A stretch of 19,728 nucleotides of DNA, taken from positions 1 through 19,728 of the forward strand of contig CALCFD010000027.1 of the NCBI GenBank assembly GCA_937900695.1, read 5' to 3'. The notes under the pieces are model-generated. The model did not search any database. It saw only the letters and a list, made by a program, of their open reading frames with translations, and had not been told where the DNA came from. Both the position numbers and the translations under genes were made by a program. Of this stretch, positions 13,784-19,728 are shown piece by piece. How positions within the stretch are numbered: position 1 is the stretch's first letter; each line of letters begins with the position of its first letter. Source of the DNA: an uncultured Eubacterium sp. (GTDB lineage Bacteria; Bacillota; Clostridia; Peptostreptococcales; Anaerovoracaceae).

Positions 13784-15070
13784 ATGTTATTTAATAATAT
13801 TACTATTTTAGATGAAAATTTTCAGATAAAAGAAAATTGTTATGTTGGGATAGAAAATGAATATATAAAATATATAGGAGATAATAAGCCTTTAGAAGAT
13901 TTTGGCGAAGAATTTGATGGTAAGGGTAAACTTCTTATGCCTGGTTTTGTAAATAGCCATGCTCATTCGCCGATGACTCTTTTAAGAGGTTATGGTGAAA
14001 ATATGGCTCTTCAGGATTGGTTATTTAAAAAGATTTTTCCTTTTGAAGACCATTTAACTGGTGAAAGTGTTTACTATGCTACACTTTTAGCTATGGTAGA
14101 GTCTCTTAGATTTGGTATAGTATCAAGTTCTGATATGTATTATTTTATGGATGACATGGCTAAGGCAATTATTGACAGTGGTGCAAAAAGCAATATGTCT
14201 AGGTCTATATCTCATTTTGATGGCAGTGACTTTATTACATCATACAGAGCTAAGGAAATGATAGAAGCATATGAAAAATATAATGGAGCAAACAATGGTA
14301 AAATTATTGTAGATATGAGTTTGCATTCGGAATATACAACTACTCCAATTGCAGTAAAGCAGTTAGCTGAATACACAAGCAAAATAGGCGCAAATATGCA
14401 AGTTCATGTATCCGAAACGTTAAGTGAGCACAAAGAGTGTAAACAAAGACATGGTATGACTCCAGTTGAATATTTAAATTATTATGGTCTTTTTGACACG
14501 CCAACAACTGCGGCTCATTGTGTGTGGGTTGAGGATGGCGACTATGACATTCTTAGAGAAAAAGGTGTAACGGTAGCATGTAATCCTATTAGCAACTTAA
14601 AATTGGCCAGTGGGGTTTGTGATGTTAACCGTATGATGAGGGAAGGTATCAATGTTACTATAGGTACAGATAGTGTTGCAAGTAATAATAGTTTAAACTT
14701 TATAGAAGAAATGAAGATGTTTGCAATTGCCCCGAAGATGATGTTTAAGGCTCCAGAAGCAGTAACTCCGCTTGAGGTAATTAAAGCTGCTACAGTTAAT
14801 GGTGCAAAAGCACAGGGAAGGATGGATTGTGGTCTTCTTAAGGAAGGGTATAGAGCTGATCTTATTCTTTTAGATATTTCAGGAGTTCATATGCATCCTG
14901 TTCATAATCTACTTAATAATATTGTATATTCAGCTAGCGGCTCAGATGTCCTTATGACTATAGTAGATGGTGAAATTTTATATAACAATGGTGAATATAA
15001 AAATATCGATATAGAAAAAACTATTTTTGAGGTAGAACGAGTAACAAAGGAGATTTTAGCTAAGGTATGA
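13784..15070 (+). CDS. mtaD: Amidohydrolase, 5'-methylthioadenosine/S-adenosylhomocysteine deaminase-like
   Basis: MtaD-type enzymes are metal-dependent hydrolases that deaminate methylthioadenosine, S-adenosylhomocysteine or related nucleosides. The 428-residue protein shows GFVNSHAHSP with metal His59 and His61, HSEYT (181-185), HVSET with His208 and Glu211, AAHC with His245, and GTDS with metal Asp296. The start at 13784 follows AAAGGA; a start at 13763 lies seven codons earlier with no site. HSEYT replaces the usual HAPYT, and GTDSVASNN replaces GTDGAASNN, so substrate choice is uncertain (guanine or other deaminases share the fold). Its TGA overlaps the ATG of the next gene. Confidence 0.82.
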   Translation: MLFNNITILDENFQIKENCYVGIENEYIKYIGDNKPLEDFGEEFDGKGKLLMPGFVNSHAHSPMTLLRGYGENMALQDWLFKKIFPFEDHLTGESVYYATLLAMVESLRFGIVSSSDMYYFMDDMAKAIIDSGAKSNMSRSISHFDGSDFITSYRAKEMIEAYEKYNGANNGKIIVDMSLHSEYTTTPIAVKQLAEYTSKIGANMQVHVSETLSEHKECKQRHGMTPVEYLNYYGLFDTPTTAAHCVWVEDGDYDILREKGVTVACNPISNLKLASGVCDVNRMMREGINVTIGTDSVASNNSLNFIEEMKMFAIAPKMMFKAPEAVTPLEVIKAATVNGAKAQGRMDCGLLKEGYRADLILLDISGVHMHPVHNLLNNIVYSASGSDVLMTIVDGEILYNNGEYKNIDIEKTIFEVERVTKEILAKV

Positions 15071-16698
15071 GTAAACAATCGTTAATAAAAGGGACAACTA
15101 TATTAGCTGTAGCTGGAATAGTTGTTAAATTATTAGGAGCTGTATTTAGATTGCCGCTTGTAAACTGGATTGGTGATACAGGAATGGCAAATTACAGCCC
15201 GGCATATTATATTTATGCGTTTTTGGTAATTCTGGCTACATCAGGTCTTCCTGTAGCAATTTCTAAGATGGTATCTGAGAGTATTGCGATAGGGAATCAT
15301 TATCAGGCTCATAGAGTGTTTAAATTATCAACAAGTTTGATGTTTGGGATGGGGCTTGTATTTTTTATAATCCTATTTTTCTTTGCACCTCAGATTGCTA
15401 ACCTGATGAATAATCCGGATGCGGCATTAGGTATGAGAGTAATTGCACCATCGCTTTTATTAGTTCCAATAATGGCAGCTTTCAGAGGATATTTCCAAGG
15501 TATGCAAAATATGAAGCCAACAGCGATTTCGCAGGTTGTAGAGCAGTTCTTTAGAGTATTTTTAGGACTTGGGGCGGCTTATGTTTTGTTTTTTGTGGTT
15601 GGAGATGACTTTATAGAAGGTGTTGACAAATATGTTAGAGGTGCTGCTGGTGCAAACTTTGGTGCTACGGCAGGTTCAATTGGCGGTTTATTGATAATTT
15701 TATTTATATATGGACTTGCTAGAAAAGGCATATTAAAAAGAGCAAAAAGAACTGCTAAGATGGGATGTGCTAGCAACAAGAGGATTTTAAAGAGAGTTTT
15801 AGTAATTGCAGTACCAATTACTATTGGTGCTGCTATTATGCCTATTTTAAATCTTGTAGATTCAGCGTTGGTAATGAATAGATTAACAGATGCAGCAGGT
15901 TTTAGTCATGATGCAGCTCAAAGCTTGTATGGTCAGCTTAGTGGTTTTGTTAGTTCGCTAATTAATATTCCGCAGGTGTTAACTCAGTCAGTAGCAGTTT
16001 CACTAGTACCTATTATTGCAGCTAGCAATCGAACAGGAGAAGTCAAACAGCTTCATGACAATGTGAATTTAGGTATTCGTATGTCTGTTATAATAGGTTA
16101 TCCTTGTGCTATAGGATTAATGGTGCTTGCAGAACCAATTCTATTACTGTTGTATCCAAATCAAGCAGAAAGTGCTTCAAATGCTGCATCAATTTTGATG
16201 ATTATGGCATTTGGATTAATATTCTTATCAATTACTCAAACTCTTACAGGAGTACTACAGGGTGTTGATAAGCAGATGATACCAGTTAAAAATCTTATGA
16301 TAGGAATGGTATTTAAGATTGTATTGACATGGATCTTAGTTGGTATTCCATCTATCAATGTAAATGGTGCGGCAGTTGGTACAGTTGTAGCTTATTTAGT
16401 AGCTATTACTTTAAATTTAAGAGCTGTTAAGAAATATACAGGTATTCGCATTAATAACAGTTTAACTTTTGTAAGACCTCTTATATCATCTGTTGTAATG
16501 GGAGTGATTGTATTTTTGGCATATAAATTATTTATGCTTGCAGGCCACAATAGTATAGCTACACTTTTAAGCGTGGCTGTAGGTGGAGTAGTTTATGTAA
16601 TCATGATTTTTATAACTAAATCAATTACAAAAGATGAATTATTAATGCTTCCAAAGGGAGATAAAATTGCAAAAATCGTAGGAAAGTTTGTGAAATAA
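15067..16698 (+). CDS. MOP-superfamily flippase, YabM/SpoVB/YtgP type
   Basis: Proteins of this family (MATE/MOP fold, MurJ-like) move lipid-linked wall or polysaccharide intermediates across the membrane. The 543-residue protein is hydrophobic throughout, with about 14 predicted membrane segments. It opens with the family block KGTTILAVAGIVVKLLGAVFR and has FRGYFQGMQNMKPTA near residue 139. The ATG overlaps the upstream stop (ATGA), so translation is coupled. The place before mazG and rqcP matches yabM of Bacillus, so I favour YabM over YtgP. The substrate is unproved; lipid II or a sporulation-related wall lipid are both possible. Confidence 0.85.
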   Translation: MSKQSLIKGTTILAVAGIVVKLLGAVFRLPLVNWIGDTGMANYSPAYYIYAFLVILATSGLPVAISKMVSESIAIGNHYQAHRVFKLSTSLMFGMGLVFFIILFFFAPQIANLMNNPDAALGMRVIAPSLLLVPIMAAFRGYFQGMQNMKPTAISQVVEQFFRVFLGLGAAYVLFFVVGDDFIEGVDKYVRGAAGANFGATAGSIGGLLIILFIYGLARKGILKRAKRTAKMGCASNKRILKRVLVIAVPITIGAAIMPILNLVDSALVMNRLTDAAGFSHDAAQSLYGQLSGFVSSLINIPQVLTQSVAVSLVPIIAASNRTGEVKQLHDNVNLGIRMSVIIGYPCAIGLMVLAEPILLLLYPNQAESASNAASILMIMAFGLIFLSITQTLTGVLQGVDKQMIPVKNLMIGMVFKIVLTWILVGIPSINVNGAAVGTVVAYLVAITLNLRAVKKYTGIRINNSLTFVRPLISSVVMGVIVFLAYKLFMLAGHNSIATLLSVAVGGVVYVIMIFITKSITKDELLMLPKGDKIAKIVGKFVK

Positions 16699-16699
16699 T

Positions 16700-17512
16700 A
16701 TGGAAAATATGTATAAGGACTTGTTAGTTCAAGCAGCAACGGAAAAGGAAGCTTTTGAAAGACTTATAGGGATTATTAGAGTATTAAGGGAAAAATGTCC
16801 TTGGGATAAAAAACAGACGCATGAGTCTCTTAAGACTTGTATGATTGAAGAAGCTTATGAAGTTTGCGATGCGATAGATAAATGTGATGATGAGAATTTA
16901 TGTGAAGAGCTTGGTGATGTAGCTCTTCAGGTAGTTTTTCATGGTATATTAGGAGAAGAAAGGGATAAGTTTTCTTTAATTGATGTTTTTAACGATGAAT
17001 GTGAAAAAATGATAAGAAGGCATCCCCATGTTTTTTCAATAAAATCCAATGAAACTGTTGACAAAGTGCTTGAAAAATGGGAAAATATCAAGCGTGAAGA
17101 ACACAAGTATACAAGCTATACACAAGAGCTTGAATGTGTTGCTAAAAGTTTACCTGCACTTATGAGAAGTTATAAAGTTCAGAAAAAAGCGTCAGGTGTT
17201 GGATTTGATTGGAAAGATATAGATGGAGCAGTAGATAAGTTAGACGAGGAACTTCAAGAATTAAAAGAAGCTTATCAAACAAAAGATGAAGAGCATATTT
17301 ATGAAGAAATCGGAGACTTATTATTTTCTGTTGTAAATGTTTGTAGATTTTTAAAGATAAATCCAGAGTTGGCCCTTAACTCAAGTACTGAAAAATTCAT
17401 AGATAGATTTGATGGTATTGAGAAAAAAGCTATTGCTAAGGGATTAGATTTAAAAGATATGTCCCTGGATGAGATGGATTCTTTATGGGATGAAGTTAAA
17501 GCTGGTAATTAA
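16700..17512 (+). CDS. mazG: MazG nucleotide pyrophosphohydrolase
   Basis: MazG hydrolyses nucleoside triphosphates to monophosphate and pyrophosphate, cleaning up aberrant nucleotides. The 270-residue protein has two MazG domains. The first has CPWDKKQTHESL, EEAYEVCDAID and EELGDVALQ, followed by RRHPHVF. The second has DEELQELKEAY and EEIGDLLFSVVN, giving the paired EExxE and ExxD metal sites. Bacillus YabN in the same place carries an extra N-terminal tetrapyrrole methylase domain, absent here. The start is one base after the flippase stop. An AGGAAAG site lies upstream at long spacing. Confidence 0.94.
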   Translation: MENMYKDLLVQAATEKEAFERLIGIIRVLREKCPWDKKQTHESLKTCMIEEAYEVCDAIDKCDDENLCEELGDVALQVVFHGILGEERDKFSLIDVFNDECEKMIRRHPHVFSIKSNETVDKVLEKWENIKREEHKYTSYTQELECVAKSLPALMRSYKVQKKASGVGFDWKDIDGAVDKLDEELQELKEAYQTKDEEHIYEEIGDLLFSVVNVCRFLKINPELALNSSTEKFIDRFDGIEKKAIAKGLDLKDMSLDEMDSLWDEVKAGN

Positions 17513-17564
17513 AACCTAATTATGGTATTAATTTTGTATATAATTATATGAGGAGGAAATATTT

Positions 17565-17843
17565 ATGAATAAGGCAGAACTAATCGCTGCAGTTGCAGAA
17601 AAAACAGGATTTACTAAAAAAGATGCTGAAGCTGCAGTAAACGCTACTATGGCTTCTATTGAAGAAACACTTGTAAACGGTGATAGAGTACAGTTAATTG
17701 GATTTGGTACTTTTGAAGTACGTCAGAGAAAAGCTAGAACTGGAAGAAACCCAAGAAAACCTGGCGAAACAATTGAAATTGCTGCTTCTAAAGCACCTGT
17801 ATTCAAGGCTGGTAAGGCTCTTAAGGATGCAGTAAACAAATAA
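17565..17843 (+). CDS. hup: HU-type histone-like DNA-binding protein
   Basis: HU dimers bend and compact DNA. The 92-residue protein has the usual length and signature GFGTFEVRQRKARTGRNP (residues about 46-63), whose arm inserts into the minor groove with the following Pro. It opens MNKAELIAAVAEKTG. A strong GAGGAGGAAA site precedes the ATG, and a TATAAT at 17539-17544 may be a -10, without a clear -35. Its own terminator follows. In Bacillus no HU gene stands between mazG and rqcP at yabN-yabO, but such an insertion is common in Clostridia as I recall. Confidence 0.96.
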   Translation: MNKAELIAAVAEKTGFTKKDAEAAVNATMASIEETLVNGDRVQLIGFGTFEVRQRKARTGRNPRKPGETIEIAASKAPVFKAGKALKDAVNK

Positions 17844-17864
17844 AATTATAAAGACAATTCATCG

Positions 17865-17896
17865 AAAAGTGTTGTAGTAAAATACAACACTTTTTT
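17865..17896 (+). terminator. HU terminator
   Basis: AAAGTGTTGTA and TACAACACTTT pair around a short AT loop, followed by T to 17896. It lies between HU and rqcP; some readthrough into rqcP is likely, as I see no clear promoter for it. Confidence 0.93.
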
Positions 17897-17921
17897 AAAT
17901 GAATTATTTAGGAGAGTGTAA

Positions 17922-18170
17922 ATGCGTATTGATAAGTTTTTAAAAAATTCAAGAATTATTAAAAGGAGATCTGTTGCCAAAGAGGCGTGTGAACAGGAGC
18001 GTATAACTGTAAATGGCAAAGTAGCCAAGCCAGGTACAGAAGTTAATCTTGAAGATATTATTGTAGTTCAATTTGGAAATAAAGAAATATCAGTAAAGGT
18101 TCTTGATATTAAAGATTCGCAGAGAAAAGAAGATGCGGATAAAATGTATGAAGTGATTGATAATAAATAA
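17922..18170 (+). CDS. rqcP: RqcP, ribosome-quality-control S4 protein
   Basis: RqcP (YabO, Hsp15-like) binds stalled large subunits carrying peptidyl-tRNA and helps RqcH add alanine tails to stuck chains. The 82-residue protein is an S4 RNA-binding domain: MRIDKFLKNSRIIKRRSVAKE then ERITVNGKVAKPGTEV, the core S4 loop. The start follows TTAGGAGAG. The position matches yabO in the Bacillus yabM-N-O block, which supports the name over other S4 proteins. Pth upstream works on the same class of substrate, peptidyl-tRNA. Confidence 0.93.
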   Translation: MRIDKFLKNSRIIKRRSVAKEACEQERITVNGKVAKPGTEVNLEDIIVVQFGNKEISVKVLDIKDSQRKEDADKMYEVIDNK

Positions 18171-18173
18171 AAT

Positions 18174-18217
18174 AAAAGGCAACATCGGATGTGATGTTGC
18201 CTTTTGCTTTTTTTATG
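18174..18217. terminator. Bidirectional terminator between rqcP and folT
   Basis: AAAAGGCAACATC and GATGTTGCCTTTT form a 13-bp stem with a short loop. T-runs follow on both strands (GCTTTTTTTA on plus, ATTTTATTTATT on minus), so it can end both convergent genes. Confidence 0.9.
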
Positions 18218-18737
18218 ATAAGTTTGCTTTAACTGATGGTACTTTTGAAATAACGTTATTCCACACAAATGGAATAGTAATACCTTGAACAAATAACATT
18301 AATATTGCTTCACTTATACGAGTAGGTAAAATAGCTATAAAGCCCTTACCCATTAAAATGTGTAACCAATATGTGTTTAGACAAAGTGTAATACATGTTA
18401 AAACTATAAATGCAGCAAAAAAAGCTCTCTTAATAGTAATATCTTTTTTATAAAGTAGTATTCCATACAAAAGACCAGTTATAAATGCTGATAAAGTGAA
18501 TCCAGGGAAAAATTGACCTGTAGGAAAAATCATCATTCCAAGCAAATCACCAACAGTGTAACATAAAGCTGCCCAAATAGGACCAAACATAATAGCAGTG
18601 ATTGCAACAGGTAAAAATCCAAAACCTATGCGTGCAATAGGAAGGTTGATAGATAAAAATCTAGTAAAGATTATTTCTAGTGCAACAAGGAAGGCCATCA
18701 CTACTAATTGGTAAGTAAAATTGTGTTTTTTTGACAT
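18213..18737 (-). CDS. folT: FolT, folate-specific S component of an ECF transporter
   Basis: FolT binds folates and relies on the shared EcfAA'T energy module, which is not in the window. The 174-residue product has about five to six membrane segments and the family features RFLSINLPIARIGFGFLP, AIMFGPIWAALCYTVGDLLG and FPGFTLSAFITGLLYG. The start at 18737 follows GAAAGGGG. The longer frame to 18827 is not coding, because its first 30 codons run through the leader between riboswitch and ribosome site. The tetrahydrofolate riboswitch upstream supports the folate substrate. It is a single-gene unit. Confidence 0.95.
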   Translation of the reverse strand: MSKKHNFTYQLVVMAFLVALEIIFTRFLSINLPIARIGFGFLPVAITAIMFGPIWAALCYTVGDLLGMMIFPTGQFFPGFTLSAFITGLLYGILLYKKDITIKRAFFAAFIVLTCITLCLNTYWLHILMGKGFIAILPTRISEAILMLFVQGITIPFVWNNVISKVPSVKANLS

Positions 18738-18811
18738 TAAAAAAACCCCTTTCAATATATAGTGTTTACCTACACTGCCAGAAAAGAGCCTATTCTCATA
18801 TTCTAAGTGTA

Positions 18812-18904
18812 GTAGCGGACGCAACATTGTATCGTAAGCTTATAGCTTTTCGTCTATAGGCGACATCCCATCCTATAGCACTTAACGCACAATGTTTACT
18901 CTAC
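18812..18904 (-). promoter_or_regulatory. Tetrahydrofolate (THF, folT-type) riboswitch
   Basis: Read on the minus strand, the core blocks appear in the known order: GTAGAGT, then TGCGTTAAGTG, then GGGATGTCG, then ACGA, then GCGTCCGCTAC. GTAG (18904-18901) pairs with CTAC (18815-18812) as P1, ACATTGT pairs with ACAATGT, and CTATAGG pairs with CCTATAG as P3. These match the folT motif that binds reduced folates. In the leader that follows, CTCTTTTC (18788-18781) can pair with the ribosome site GAAAGGGG (18753-18746), two of the eight pairs being G-T. So control at translation is plausible. Confidence 0.95.
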
Positions 18905-18913
18905 GCAGACACA

Positions 18914-18942
18914 AGTATATCATCATAATGCAATCTATTCAA
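18914..18942 (-). promoter_or_regulatory. folT promoter
   Basis: On the minus strand TTGAAT (18942-18937) and TATACT (18919-18914) are 17 bases apart. Transcription would start near 18907, at the riboswitch's first helix. Confidence 0.85.
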
Positions 18943-18992
18943 CATATGATTAAGGTGTATATGTTAACACTAGTAATATGAATTCATTAAAT

Positions 18993-19403
18993 TTAAATTA
19001 AAATACCTTCTAAGTGATCGAGTTCATGTTGGCAAATTTGTGCAGTCCAGCCATTAAGATTGATACTTTTTTTATTCCAGTTTATATCAAAGTATTCGAC
19101 AGTTATATTTTGATATCTAATAGTTTTGCGTACACCGACAAGAGATAAGCAACCTTCCTCGGCTTCGTAAGGAGTATCTTTACTAATAAGTACTGGATTA
19201 AACATAATCATATCCACAAATCCCATATTAATTATAATGATGCGTTTTTTTATTCCAATCATATTAGCAGCCATCCCTACACAACTTTCTCGGTGAGCAG
19301 CTAAAGTGTCAATTAAATCTTTTGCAATCGGTAAGTCAAGTTTAGTTGCAGGTTCTGACTTTTGATTTAAGAAGAAGACATCTTTTATAATAGGTTTTAT
19401 CAT
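18993..19403 (-). CDS. Peptide deformylase-like protein, short form
   Basis: Peptide deformylase removes formyl groups from new proteins. The 136-residue product shows EEGCLSL with zinc Cys85 and the QHELDH box with zinc His126, catalytic Glu127 and His130. The first motif is CVGMAANMIG (41-50). Normal enzymes have GxGxAAxQxG, and here the conserved Gln is Met48, as in short paralogues such as streptococcal DefB, for which I recall doubtful activity. Activity is therefore uncertain; a full-length def elsewhere would be expected. The start follows AGGAGGG. It ends about 90 bases before the folT leader promoter and is convergent with nothing. Confidence 0.88.
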   Translation of the reverse strand: MIKPIIKDVFFLNQKSEPATKLDLPIAKDLIDTLAAHRESCVGMAANMIGIKKRIIIINMGFVDMIMFNPVLISKDTPYEAEEGCLSLVGVRKTIRYQNITVEYFDINWNKKSINLNGWTAQICQHELDHLEGILI

Positions 19404-19437
19404 TTTAACCCTCCTGTATTTGCTTTAATAATAAGTT

Positions 19438-19467
19438 ATTATAATCTAGTGAGGTATAGATTATCAA
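19438..19467 (-). promoter_or_regulatory. Promoter of the deformylase-like gene
   Basis: On the minus strand TTGATA (19467-19462) and TATAAT (19443-19438) are 18 bases apart, 35 bases from the start codon. Confidence 0.75.
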
Positions 19468-19528
19468 TAGTTGAAAGCATAAGAAATAACTAGCGATATT
19501 TAAGTGATTAAAATTAGAAAAGAAATAG

Positions 19529-19557
19529 TTGACAATACAAGTTAAATTTAGTATACT
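19529..19557 (+). promoter_or_regulatory. Tandem promoter P1
   Basis: TTGACA (19529-19534) and TATACT (19552-19557) are 17 bases apart. It is the first of three in series, with TTTAGTATACT and AAGTTG sequence shared with the second. Confidence 0.87.
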
Positions 19558-19609
19558 GAGTAAGTTGTCTTTTGAAGATGATAGAGATTAGATTATTATT
19601 AAAAAGATA

Positions 19610-19638
19610 TTGACAAATGCTTTTGGATTTAGTAAACT
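19610..19638 (+). promoter_or_regulatory. Tandem promoter P2
   Basis: TTGACA (19610-19615) and TAAACT (19633-19638) are 17 bases apart, 81 bases after P1. The surroundings TTTAGTAAACT and AAGTTG repeat those of P1, suggesting duplication. Confidence 0.85.
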
Positions 19639-19705
19639 AATCAAGTTGCTAGTTAGATAGCAAATAGCAGAATTTAAAAATTGTCAAAAAAGTTTGAAAG
19701 AACTA

Positions 19706-19728
19706 TTGACAATAAAAAGTAAATCTGC
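19706..19728 (+). promoter_or_regulatory. Tandem promoter P3 (cut at the window edge)
   Basis: TTGACA at 19706-19711 leaves exactly 17 bases to the window end, so a -10 would start at the next base. Three close strong promoters fit the leader of an rRNA operon. The 16S gene itself is not visible. Confidence 0.65.

Noticed and set aside
15067..16698. Proof of sporulation from the SpoVB-like flippase and SpoVG
   Set aside because: Both families occur in non-sporulating Firmicutes.
18738..18827. 30 extra N-terminal codons for folT
   Set aside because: They cover the leader between riboswitch and ribosome site; GAAAGGGG precedes the start at 18737.
1..19728. CRISPR arrays, prophage, toxin-antitoxin or known defence islands
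   Set aside because: No regular spaced repeats, phage genes or paired toxin-antitoxin frames were seen.

Overview
The window is AT-rich and reads as the chromosome of a low-GC Firmicute of the class Clostridia. The evidence is the strong AGGAGG ribosome sites, the TTGACA/TATAAT promoters, heavy use of AGA/AAA/ATA codons, and a gene order close to the Bacillus purR-spoVG-glmU-prs-pth-mfd-yabM-mazG-rqcP block. I cannot name the species. Sporulation gene names here (spoVG, spoVB-like) do not prove that the organism sporulates.

Layout. Positions 1-54 look like the 3' end of a group II intron. A near-consensus promoter follows and drives a tRNA-Asn/Leu/fMet cluster. Positions 473-1730 hold an unexplained structured stretch, a small membrane protein and bioY, whose promoter overlaps a BirA-type operator. 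Positions 1780-2660 hold two back-to-back gene remnants, a LysR regulator and an EamA transporter. Their 5' halves and shared promoter region are gone, as if one deletion hit a divergent pair. An orphan promoter-terminator unit follows (possible small RNA), then exonuclease III (minus), a CpXC protein, and a six-tRNA operon whose promoter overlaps the CpXC stop codon.

Positions 5098-18170 are core housekeeping. purR and spoVG run leftward. murC, a lone acetyltransferase half of GlmU, prs, pth and mfd run rightward as a tight operon covering cell-wall precursors, PRPP, peptidyl-tRNA recycling and transcription-coupled repair. A previously unlisted 42-residue membrane peptide with its own promoter and terminator follows mfd. 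Next comes an mtaD-like deaminase/YabM-type flippase/mazG operon, then HU and rqcP.

Positions 18213-19403 carry folT under a tetrahydrofolate riboswitch and a short peptide deformylase-like gene, both leftward. The last 200 bases hold three tandem strong promoters with partly repeated sequence, as is typical of an rRNA operon. The third promoter's -10 would fall just outside the window.

I found no CRISPR array, prophage, toxin-antitoxin or defence system. The less ordinary items are the intron end, the collapsed LysR/EamA pair, the orphan short transcript, the split GlmU, the short peptides, the Gln-to-Met deformylase motif and the RNA-level vitamin control.
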